DNA of 6,996 nt from an uncultured Phycisphaerae bacterium (GTDB taxonomy: Bacteria; Planctomycetota; Phycisphaerae; Sedimentisphaerales; Anaerohalosphaeraceae): positions 1 to 6,996 of the forward strand of contig CALETL010000230.1 of the NCBI GenBank assembly GCA_937920485.1, given 5' to 3'. Positions 1 through 5,997 of this stretch are shown piece after piece (position 1 is the stretch's first letter; the number at the start of each line of letters is the position of its first letter). The position numbers and the translations under genes are program-made. Under the pieces are notes generated by a model. The model saw nothing but the letters and a program-made list of their open reading frames with translations. It did not search any database and was not told the origin of the DNA.

Positions 1-198
1 GGTGTTGCTGAAGTGTTAACGCATGTATTAAAGGTGGATTTCTGGGATGTCAACGAAATGGCCAACAAAATTATTGCCGTTTTGAAATACCCGCCGCTTC
101 AACTGACATTGCGGGAACACGGGAATTTTGAAGTCAGAAAATTGCGATGGTCCGGCGCCGCTGAGAGATGCCGGGAGATTTACCAAAGCGTATTATAA
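1..198 (+). CDS. Glycosyltransferase, GT4-like (glycogen-synthase type), C-terminal fragment
   Basis: The reading frame is open from base 1 and ends at TAA 196-198, so this is the last 65 residues of a gene that begins before the window. The visible part reads EVLTHVLKVDFWDVNEMANK near its start and ends in LRWSGAAERCREIYQ. This is the typical C-terminal end of GT-B fold family 4 glycosyltransferases: a 'reserve the present D-W/F-W-D-V-x-E-x-A' stretch, then two helices, with a final 'W-x-x-A-A-x-x-x-x-x-x-Y' helix that packs back on the N-terminal domain. In archaeal-type glycogen clusters such an enzyme sits directly before a GH57 amylase and a debranching enzyme, as here, so a cytoplasmic role in transferring glucose from a nucleotide sugar to alpha-glucan is likely. 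The donor and product cannot be told from this fragment; other GT4 functions such as sucrose, trehalose or cell-wall glycan synthesis remain possible. Confidence 0.75.
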   Translation, partial: GVAEVLTHVLKVDFWDVNEMANKIIAVLKYPPLQLTLREHGNFEVRKLRWSGAAERCREIYQSVL

Positions 199-226
199 TT
201 GATAGAGTTTGAAATTTTTACATATT
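199..226 (+). promoter_or_regulatory. Weak candidate promoter before the GH57 gene
   Basis: The 60-bp gap between the glycosyltransferase and GH57 genes is AT-rich. It contains TTGATA (199-204, five of six matches to the -35 consensus) and CATATT (221-226, four of six to -10) with a 16-bp spacer. It could provide extra transcription of the downstream genes, but AT-rich gaps produce such matches by chance, and simple read-through from the upstream gene is equally likely. Confidence 0.22.
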
Positions 227-258
227 TATACGTGGCTGTTTTTGACAAGGATTAAATA

Positions 259-1479
259 ATGCCTTCAGTCTGTTTTTACTTTCAGGTCCATCAACCCTTC
301 CGGCTTCGGCATTATACCGTTTTTGATCGTTCGCCTCGTTATTTTGATGAATTCAAAAATGCCTCTATCTGCCGGAAAGTCGCAAATAAGTGCTATCTTC
401 CTTCAAACCGTTTATTGCTGGATGTCATTCGCCGTCTTGAGGGCCGTTTTAAGATATCTTACAGCATTACCGGTGTCGTTTTGGAGCAATTCAAAAAATA
501 TTGCCCGGAGGTCATGAGTACATTTGATGCATTAGCCGAAACCGGATGTGTCGAATTTCTTGGTGAAACCTATTACCACAGTCTGAGTTTTTTGTATTCA
601 TCCGACGAGTTCATAGCCCAAATCAATAAACACTCCGAGTTGATTCAGCGGTTATACGGCCAGACGCCTCGTATTTTCCGAAACACGGAATTGATCTATA
701 GTAATGCGCTGGCGGAAACAATTGAAAAAACCGGTCGGTTTGATGCGATCATTACCGAGGGGGCCGACCATATATTAGGAAGCCGAAACAGTAATTTTGT
801 CTACCGTCCGCCAAATTGCGAACACATAAAATTACTCCTGAAGAATTACTCCCTCAGTGACGATATCGCATTTCGGTTCAGTAATCGCGAGTGGAAGGAA
901 TTCCCCCTTCTGGCAGATAAATTTGCCGCTTGGGTCAACCGTGTTAACGGTAACGGTCAGTGCATCAATCTTTTCATGGATTATGAGACGTTTGGTGAAC
1001 ATCAATGGGAGGACACCGGTATTTTCTCATTTATGTCCCATCTGCCCGAAGAGATACTAAAACACCCTGACAACTGTTTTATGACCCCCAGCGAGGTGGT
1101 CGACAGTTATGATGCCGTTGATGTTGTCGATGTGCCTCATATTATCAGTTGGGCGGATACTGAACGGGATTTGTCCGCATGGCTGGGTAATGCAATGCAG
1201 TCCAGTGCCCTGCATGAGATCTATAAGACAGAACCGCTCGTCAAGCAGACTCAAAACGAGGAACTGGTGGCCGATTGGCGAAAGTTGCAAACATCAGATC
1301 ATTTTTATTATATGTGCACGAAATATTTTTCTGATGGAGACGTCCACAAGTACTTCAATCCCTATGAGTCTCCATACGACTCGTATATCAATTTTATGAA
1401 TGTATTGGGCAATCTCAAAGAACGATGCAAAGAGTCGTTTGTCAGTCATGGGAGCAGGCCGCTCAGCAAGTCGTCATAA
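259..1479 (+). CDS. GH57 family glycoside hydrolase (alpha-amylase / glucanotransferase type)
   Basis: The 406-residue protein matches the short single-domain GH57 enzymes (about 400 residues), which cleave or transfer alpha-1,4-glucan chains with retention in a (beta/alpha)7 barrel. Visible family motifs, in order, are HQP at 11-13 (motif 1), GETYYHSL at 102-109, RNTELIY at 141-147 with Glu144 as the expected nucleophile, and MDYETFGEHQW at 240-250 with Asp241 as the expected acid/base. Both catalytic residues are present, so the enzyme should be active. There is no signal peptide, which implies a cytoplasmic enzyme working on storage glucan. The ATG at 259 is preceded by AAGGA (247-251) with 7-nt spacing, and the HQP motif near residue 11 fixes the N-terminus. 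It follows the glycosyltransferase by 60 bp and precedes the GH133 gene by 30 bp. Whether it is a hydrolase, a 4-alpha-glucanotransferase or a branching-type enzyme cannot be decided from the motifs; the short length argues against the larger GH57 branching enzymes. Confidence 0.9.
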   Translation: MPSVCFYFQVHQPFRLRHYTVFDRSPRYFDEFKNASICRKVANKCYLPSNRLLLDVIRRLEGRFKISYSITGVVLEQFKKYCPEVMSTFDALAETGCVEFLGETYYHSLSFLYSSDEFIAQINKHSELIQRLYGQTPRIFRNTELIYSNALAETIEKTGRFDAIITEGADHILGSRNSNFVYRPPNCEHIKLLLKNYSLSDDIAFRFSNREWKEFPLLADKFAAWVNRVNGNGQCINLFMDYETFGEHQWEDTGIFSFMSHLPEEILKHPDNCFMTPSEVVDSYDAVDVVDVPHIISWADTERDLSAWLGNAMQSSALHEIYKTEPLVKQTQNEELVADWRKLQTSDHFYYMCTKYFSDGDVHKYFNPYESPYDSYINFMNVLGNLKERCKESFVSHGSRPLSKSS

Positions 1480-1509
1480 ACGCAATCCCCTTCACAGAGG
1501 CACAGCAGA

Positions 1510-3531
1510 ATGCTCACACAAAAAATAACATCTGAAACGGGAATCATTTCCGTTTCGATTCAGGATAAGTCCATCAACACGCTTCTCGATAAAGAGTGGC
1601 TTCTGACAAACAGCCGCGGCGGGTTTACCTCATCGAGCATCATCGGGTGTAACACACGACGCTATCATTCATTGTTGACCGGCAGCCACACCCCCCCTGC
1701 CAACAGAATCGCAGCGCTGTCCAACTGCCTGGAAACCATCACTGCCAAAGATCATGCTTTTTCGCTGAGCAATTTTGAATTTGACAATGCCATGCATCCC
1801 AATGGCTATTCGCATCTATTGGAATTCCGGAAAGACATTGGAGTGCATTTCGAATATGAAACAGTAACTGCAAATTTAAAAAAATCGATCTACTTACTGC
1901 CCGATTCAGATATTGTCTCTATTGTTTATGAATTCTCGAATGTTCGCCAACCATTTGAGTTCTCAATTCGGCCTTTTGCGGCGATGCGTGATTTTCATTC
2001 GCTTGGCCATTCCGGCAGAAATTTAAGCTCCGTCTGGAATGAAAACAATGTAAGCATCCGAAATGAATCGCCGGAGATGGGACAATTAACCATGTATTCC
2101 GATTCCATGCGATTCGATCAGGATCCACAATGGTGGCATCGATTTTTCTATCGCAAAGAACGACAGCGAGGTCAGGACTGTCTTGAGGACCTCTGGTCCC
2201 CGGGCCAATATAAACAGCATATTGAGGGCCCGCAACGCATTATCCTGTGGGCCAGCTTGTTCGACAATGATGAACCCCAGGACACATTGGAATCAATGGA
2301 ACTTGAGGCGGTTATTGACGCGGTTCGGCTCAAACAAAAAGAATTGCTTCGCAAAAATCCCCCGCAGGATGCTATCGATCATGTCCTCACGCTGGCTGCG
2401 GACCAATTTATCATTGAACGGTCGATTGACAACGAACAAACGCCCACGATACTGGCCGGTTTCCCGTGGTTTCTCGACTGGGGACGCGACACATTCATTT
2501 CTCTGGAAGGCCTTTGCCTGGCAACGGGCCGATTTGATGTGGCCTGGGGTGTCCTGAAAACCTTCGCCAAAGCCGTCAGCGAAGGAATGATCCCGAACCG
2601 TTTCGATGATTACGGCAATCAACCGCATTACAACAGCATTGACGCGTCGTTGTGGTTTGTTCATGCCGCTTTTCGATATCTCAGAACCACCGGTGACCAG
2701 CCAAACTTCGCGGCCAAACTGCTGCCAGCTGTTAAGTGGATCATGGATTCCTATCGCAAAGGCACACGGTTTGGCATTCACGCCGACAAAGACAAACTCA
2801 TTACCGGCGGCGATGTAAATACACAATTGTCATGGATGGATGCCAAGTTCGACGGGATTTCCTTTACGCCACGATATGGCAAAGCCGTCGAGATCAACGC
2901 CTTGTGGTACAGTAACCTGTGTGAGTTGACTGAATACTATAGGAATAAAAATGAAGATTCTTTCCGTTTTTATGCTCTTTTATCCGAACAGGTTCGGTGT
3001 TCATTCCGGCAGCAGTTTTGGGACGAACACCTCGGCTATTTAAATGATTGCGTTCTTGCTTCAAATAAAGCCGACAACAGCATCCGTCCAAATCAGATCT
3101 TTGCGGTTTCATTACCCTACAGTCCCCTTTCCGGCGACCAGCAGAGAAAAGTGGTTGATGTCGTCGAAAAAGAATTATTAACGCCCTACGGCCTTCGTTC
3201 GCTAAGCCCGTCCGATCCGCGTTACAAAGGACGATGCACCGGCCCTCAGAGCCAGCGTGATGCCGCCTATCATCAGGGAACCGTCTGGGGATTTCTGATA
3301 GGCCCCTTTGTTGAGGCATATCTCAAAGTCCATGGCTTTGATCCGACGGCAAAACGACGATGCCGGACATTTCTCTCCAAACTGATTGAACATTTGAATA
3401 ACGACGGCTGTTTGGGGAGCATCTCAGAAATATTCGATGGAGACGCCCCTCATGAACCAAGAGGAGCATTCGCTCAGGCCTGGTCCGTCGCCGAGGTCCT
3501 CCGCACCTGGCAGATGTGCCGCAAAGGATAG
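1510..3531 (+). CDS. Amylo-alpha-1,6-glucosidase / glycogen debranching enzyme (GH133-type)
   Basis: The 673-residue protein has the two-domain layout of prokaryotic glycogen debranching enzymes. An N-terminal beta-sandwich domain covers about 20-280, with EWLLTNSRGG at 29-38 and NTRRYHSLL at 48-56. A C-terminal (alpha/alpha)6 catalytic domain covers about 290-670. Catalytic-domain landmarks are FPWFLDWGRDTF at 318-329, DASLWF at 378-383, VEINALW at 460-466, and SEIFDGD at 639-645 followed by PHEPRG and AQAWSVAEVLR. By analogy with eukaryotic debranching enzymes, Asp327 (WGRD) and Glu640 (SEIFDG) are the likely acid and base; both are present. The protein would hydrolyse alpha-1,6 branch stubs in glycogen-like glucan in the cytoplasm. 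No signal peptide is seen. The ATG is preceded by AGAGG (1496-1500) with 9-nt spacing. It lies 30 bp after the GH57 gene, most likely in the same operon. Length and motifs indicate an intact gene. Confidence 0.93.
   Translation: MLTQKITSETGIISVSIQDKSINTLLDKEWLLTNSRGGFTSSSIIGCNTRRYHSLLTGSHTPPANRIAALSNCLETITAKDHAFSLSNFEFDNAMHPNGYSHLLEFRKDIGVHFEYETVTANLKKSIYLLPDSDIVSIVYEFSNVRQPFEFSIRPFAAMRDFHSLGHSGRNLSSVWNENNVSIRNESPEMGQLTMYSDSMRFDQDPQWWHRFFYRKERQRGQDCLEDLWSPGQYKQHIEGPQRIILWASLFDNDEPQDTLESMELEAVIDAVRLKQKELLRKNPPQDAIDHVLTLAADQFIIERSIDNEQTPTILAGFPWFLDWGRDTFISLEGLCLATGRFDVAWGVLKTFAKAVSEGMIPNRFDDYGNQPHYNSIDASLWFVHAAFRYLRTTGDQPNFAAKLLPAVKWIMDSYRKGTRFGIHADKDKLITGGDVNTQLSWMDAKFDGISFTPRYGKAVEINALWYSNLCELTEYYRNKNEDSFRFYALLSEQVRCSFRQQFWDEHLGYLNDCVLASNKADNSIRPNQIFAVSLPYSPLSGDQQRKVVDVVEKELLTPYGLRSLSPSDPRYKGRCTGPQSQRDAAYHQGTVWGFLIGPFVEAYLKVHGFDPTAKRRCRTFLSKLIEHLNNDGCLGSISEIFDGDAPHEPRGAFAQAWSVAEVLRTWQMCRKG
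3523..3528 (+). promoter_or_regulatory. Ribosome binding site for the CPBP gene, inside the GH133 gene
   Basis: AAAGGA lies in the last codons of the GH133 gene, 7 nt before the ATG at 3536. It decides the start of the CPBP gene over upstream in-frame ATGs at 3437 and 3452, which would add a polar, proline-rich tail that is only the +2 shadow of the conserved debranching-enzyme C-terminus. Confidence 0.65.
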
Positions 3532-3535
3532 CCAA

Positions 3536-4177
3536 ATGGTCGGACGGCAATCCCCACTCGAAAATTACTTGAAAATCTGTGGTATTGTTTCGCCCTATTT
3601 TGCCGTTCTTCTGGGGGTCTTTTATTTCAAAAACGGCTTTCTGGCAGTTTTAGCATATCATCTTATTTTGTTGATCTGTATCGTTGGAATTAACAGGACC
3701 AAAGCCATCAAGCTGATATTAACCGGCTTTCATCGAAATATAGGGCCGCTTATCTGCCTCGGCGGTCTGCTGCCCGGTGTGGTCATCCTTTTTCTTTGGC
3801 CCATAGCAAAATCAGAATCTATTAAGATTGACGAACTCTTCGAAACAATCAACCTGACAGGAACATCCTTTATCGTCTTCGCTCTATACGCATGTTTCGT
3901 CAATCCGTTTCTTGAAGAATCCTTCTGGCGAGGCTGTTTTAACAGTAAAGCAGTTATGCCTAATATTGTCGATGTGCTCTTTGCGGGTTATCATGCCCTT
4001 GCGGTTTTCCCGGTCTTAAAGCCTGTCTTTGTGTTTTTGATATTTCTGACAATGGCGTTTGTCGGCTGGCTGTTCAGAACGCTCTATCGAATCAGCTGTG
4101 GTTTAGCTATTCCCCTGCTCACGCACATCATCGCAGACATCGCAATTCTGTATGCTGTCTGGAAGATCATACAATAA
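3536..4177 (+). CDS. CPBP family intramembrane glutamic endopeptidase-like protein (Rce1/Abi type)
   Basis: From ATG 3536 the product is 213 residues and mostly hydrophobic, with about seven candidate membrane segments (roughly 13-31, 34-52, 70-90, 107-125, 142-160, 162-182, 188-211). The CPBP signature is complete: EESFWR at 127-132 (the EExxxR motif) following NPFL, FAGYH at 149-153 (FxxxH), and HIIAD at 197-201 (HxxxD/N). These residues form the active site of Rce1-type CAAX-processing proteases and their bacterial relatives, so membrane proteolysis is the expected activity; the substrate is unknown. In bacteria, relatives take part in bacteriocin self-immunity, peptide maturation and regulation, and some were once labelled 'abortive infection'; none of this can be assigned here. 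The start is 4 nt after the GH133 stop, which suggests translational coupling, and the gene ends 1 nt from the convergent hydrolase gene. The CPBP assignment is firm and the role unknown. Confidence 0.85.
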   Translation: MVGRQSPLENYLKICGIVSPYFAVLLGVFYFKNGFLAVLAYHLILLICIVGINRTKAIKLILTGFHRNIGPLICLGGLLPGVVILFLWPIAKSESIKIDELFETINLTGTSFIVFALYACFVNPFLEESFWRGCFNSKAVMPNIVDVLFAGYHALAVFPVLKPVFVFLIFLTMAFVGWLFRTLYRISCGLAIPLLTHIIADIAILYAVWKIIQ

Positions 4178-4178
4178 G

Positions 4179-5048
4179 TTATACTTGTCTGCCCTTGCGT
4201 ACCCAGTTATTTCGATCCATCAGGATGATGACTTTTTTGAAGACGTCTGCGGGCAGGCGTTTCTCCAGCATATTTCGGGCCTCGACTACACTGGTTCGAT
4301 GCGTTAAATGAGTAATGATGATATGTTCATTCTCCATCCGCTCCAACAATGGACCGAATTCATCAATATGCATATGCTTTCCCGCATCGGCACGTTCGAT
4401 ATGTTCGTCTTCATAGAAAGTGCATTCAGCAATCAGTATCCTGCTTTTGGCAACATACTCCAATTGCGAAAAATCCACATACGAAGTATCTCCAAGATAG
4501 CTGACGATCGGGATCTCGATAGGATTTTCGATCTCAACACCCTGTTTTTTCAACTCCACGATCTGCGGACCGGTCAGGCCCTGATACTCAGCTTTCAATT
4601 TCTTGCGTGTTTCAATCACCGAGAAACCAACGGATTGGTAAGAATGCTTCGTGGGAAAGACCCGGGCGATCAGATTGGGTTTAATTTGATATTCATCACC
4701 GGGCTTGGCGCCGACAAGATTGGCCGGAATCTGGTTACCGTCAAGTCGGCCCCATGCATCCAGTATCTCACGAATAGGCTTAATGGTATTGGGCGGTGTT
4801 AAAACCGTTCCCTCGCTCATTCCGTTGAACTTACGATGTGACAGATAATAAGCGATCCCCGCGGCGTGATCCATGTGTCCATGTGTCAACAGGACATGGT
4901 TGATCGAAATAAGCTGATCCGGCGCCTTACCGATGTCAAAGCACACGTCCAGTTGTGGCAGACCGATCACCGTTTCCTCGCCGGCAACCGAATAGCCGAG
5001 GATGTCCAGATCATCAATCTTGATTTTCGCTAAATAGTGACTTGGCAT
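4179..5048 (-). CDS. RNase Z-like metallo-beta-lactamase fold hydrolase
   Basis: From the ATG at 5046-5048 the protein has 289 residues with the complete metal-binding set of the MBL fold. HGHMDH at 56-61 (HxHxDH) follows LLT. His135 lies in PTKHS, Asp187 in LGDT, and His247 in ITHLTHRTS, which corresponds to the HxSxRY-like region of RNase Z proteins. The stretch LTGPQIVELKKQG at 158-170 resembles the GP-x-x-x-x-LK segment before the GDT motif in RNase Z, and the ECTF...KHMH region (208-227) resembles the matching RNase Z part. It is thus a dinuclear zinc hydrolase of the RNase Z/ElaC superfamily. tRNA 3'-end processing is possible, but a different phosphodiesterase role cannot be excluded. 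An in-frame TTG at 5063 would add five residues. The ATG is preferred because AGGAA lies 4 nt before it and the predicted transcription start falls near 5065, leaving no room for a binding site before the TTG. Confidence 0.85.
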   Translation of the reverse strand: MPSHYLAKIKIDDLDILGYSVAGEETVIGLPQLDVCFDIGKAPDQLISINHVLLTHGHMDHAAGIAYYLSHRKFNGMSEGTVLTPPNTIKPIREILDAWGRLDGNQIPANLVGAKPGDEYQIKPNLIARVFPTKHSYQSVGFSVIETRKKLKAEYQGLTGPQIVELKKQGVEIENPIEIPIVSYLGDTSYVDFSQLEYVAKSRILIAECTFYEDEHIERADAGKHMHIDEFGPLLERMENEHIIITHLTHRTSVVEARNMLEKRLPADVFKKVIILMDRNNWVRKGRQV

Positions 5049-5052
5049 AAGT

Positions 5053-5057
5053 TTCCT
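5053..5057 (-). promoter_or_regulatory. Ribosome binding site deciding the hydrolase start
   Basis: On the - strand AGGAA stands 4 nt before the ATG at 5046-5048. No comparable purine-rich site precedes the alternative TTG at 5061-5063. This supports the shorter 289-residue protein. Confidence 0.6.
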
Positions 5058-5071
5058 GAACAACTGAGAGC

Positions 5072-5100
5072 ATGGTAGAAAAAAAGAGTTCGGTTGTCAA
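5072..5100 (-). promoter_or_regulatory. Sigma-70-like promoter of the RNase Z-like gene
   Basis: The - strand carries a perfect -35 hexamer TTGACA (complement of 5095-5100), a 17-bp spacer and the -10 hexamer TACCAT (complement of 5072-5077, four of six consensus matches). Transcription would start near 5065, giving a leader of about 17 nt that contains the AGGAA site. Its hexamers and spacing make this the best housekeeping-type promoter in the window. Confidence 0.6.
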
Positions 5101-5115
5101 TTTCTTTTTGAACCC

Positions 5116-5144
5116 TTGCCCCGTTTATCTCATCTCAGTACAAT
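5116..5144 (+). promoter_or_regulatory. Sigma-70-like promoter of the DUF434 gene, apparently leaderless
   Basis: TTGCCC (5116-5121, four of six to -35), a 17-bp spacer and TACAAT (5139-5144, five of six to -10) point at the DUF434 gene. The usual distance from the -10 box to the transcription start (about 6-7 nt) places the start at, or within a base or two of, 5151, the A of the ATG. There is no Shine-Dalgarno sequence before that ATG, in keeping with a leaderless mRNA. It is back to back with the hydrolase promoter, with 15 bp between the two -35 boxes, so the two could compete or share a regulator. Confidence 0.5.
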
Positions 5145-5150
5145 AATATT

Positions 5151-5885
5151 ATGCCGGACAAACGAACACATCGCGGCCCGCATCCGGAGGATGCACAATT
5201 ATTCACCGCCCGGACACTGCCGACACTGCAAAAGGCGGTTGCGGATATGGGCTGGCTGCTGAGCCGGGGCTATGCGGATAAATCCACTCTGAAACTCGTT
5301 GGCGACCGGTACGCTTTGACAAAACGACAGCGAATGGCAATCATGCGAGCAAGCTGTTCTGACAGCCAACTCGATAATCGTACCCGAAAACAGATTTCGC
5401 CGGACCGGATGGAATCGCAGCCACTCATGATTGACGGCTATAATCTATTGATTACGATCGAGGCAGCGCTGGCCGGTGCCCTGCTGTTTGTCGGCCGGGA
5501 CGGATGTATCCGGGATTTGGCAAGCATCCATGGAACTTATCGGAAAGTTGAAGAAACGCTGCCCGCCATCGAAACGATTGCTCACACCCTGAACAATTTA
5601 AGTATCTCGGAGGTGATCTGGCTGCTTGATCAGCCTGTTTCCAATTCCGGCAGATTAAAACAGGTTATTCTGTCTTTTGCTGAAAACAGATCCCTTAACT
5701 GGGATGTCCAACTCGTCCAAAACCCCGACACCGTACTAATCGAGTCGAACCAACTCATCGCCACCAGCGACAGCAACATCCTCGACGGCTGCAAAAAATG
5801 GCTCAATCTCGCCCGGATCATCATCAAGACAATCTGTCCCGAATACAACCTCAACCTGCTGGATCTGCAAACAGAATTCGAATAA
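5151..5885 (+). CDS. DUF434 domain protein with PIN-like C-terminal half
   Basis: The 244-residue soluble protein has an N-terminal DUF434-type domain (about 5-70): RGPHPEDAQLF near residue 8, then LLSRGYADKSTLKLVGDRY and LTKRQRMAIMRAS. This is a basic, helical, family-typical pattern. The C-terminal half (about 88-244) begins LMIDGYNLLI with Asp95. It has further acidic residues at the ends of strands at Asp160 (VIWLLDQP) and Asp207 (ATSDSNILD), the spacing expected of a PIN/NYN-type metal-dependent nuclease. DUF434 proteins are conserved in archaea and scattered bacteria and are uncharacterised as far as I know; an RNase role is my inference from the acidic pattern. The ATG at 5151 lacks a Shine-Dalgarno site and lies about 7 nt after a good -10 box, so translation is probably leaderless. 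The conserved domain begins within eight residues of this start, which leaves little doubt about it. There is no signal peptide or membrane segment. The gene is divergent from the RNase Z-like gene. Confidence 0.8.
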   Translation: MPDKRTHRGPHPEDAQLFTARTLPTLQKAVADMGWLLSRGYADKSTLKLVGDRYALTKRQRMAIMRASCSDSQLDNRTRKQISPDRMESQPLMIDGYNLLITIEAALAGALLFVGRDGCIRDLASIHGTYRKVEETLPAIETIAHTLNNLSISEVIWLLDQPVSNSGRLKQVILSFAENRSLNWDVQLVQNPDTVLIESNQLIATSDSNILDGCKKWLNLARIIIKTICPEYNLNLLDLQTEFE

Positions 5886-5927
5886 TCTTGTGAATTCTGC
5901 GAAAAAACCAAAAATTTTGTTCACAGC

Positions 5928-5956
5928 TTGCGTTCTGCGGCGTTTGTATTTATGAT
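5928..5956 (+). promoter_or_regulatory. Candidate promoter of the sigma factor operon
   Basis: In the 112-bp gap before the sigma gene, TTGCGT (5928-5933) and TATGAT (5951-5956, five of six to -10) are 17 bp apart, predicting a start near 5963. The -35 box is weak. Near it are a 6-nt inverted repeat (TGTGAA 5889-5894 and TTCACA 5920-5925) and a direct repeat TTCTGCG (5895-5901 and 5933-5939) that could be regulator or sigma contact sites. An autoregulated ECF promoter in the same gap is equally possible. Confidence 0.3.
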
Positions 5957-5997
5957 GATGGACGATATTCAAGAACTTGTTTTAAGAATTTACGATA

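Noticed and set aside
2293..2826. A long (177-codon) open frame on the - strand inside the GH133 gene
   Set aside because: It is fully antisense to a strongly conserved coding region and its product has no recognisable motif or plausible composition.
2894..3319. A 141-codon open frame on the - strand inside the GH133 gene
   Set aside because: It is antisense to the catalytic domain, shows arginine-rich low-order composition, and overlaps another spurious - frame.
3437..3535. An extended N-terminus for the CPBP protein from ATG 3437
   Set aside because: It would overlap the conserved end of the GH133 gene by about 95 nt and adds a polar tail not expected in the family; the ATG at 3536 has a good binding site.
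4149..4173. A possible hairpin (TGTATG / CATACA) near the convergent gene ends as a terminator
   Set aside because: It has only a 6-bp AT-rich stem with a 13-nt loop, lies inside the CPBP coding sequence, and is not followed by a T-run.
4308..4802. A 164-codon open frame on the + strand within the RNase Z-like gene
   Set aside because: The opposite strand carries the complete metal-binding motif set; this frame is its complement shadow with no domain signal.
5630..5972. Two open frames on the - strand at the end of the DUF434 gene and in the following gap
   Set aside because: They overlap each other and the real gene, have no motif, and look like complement shadows.
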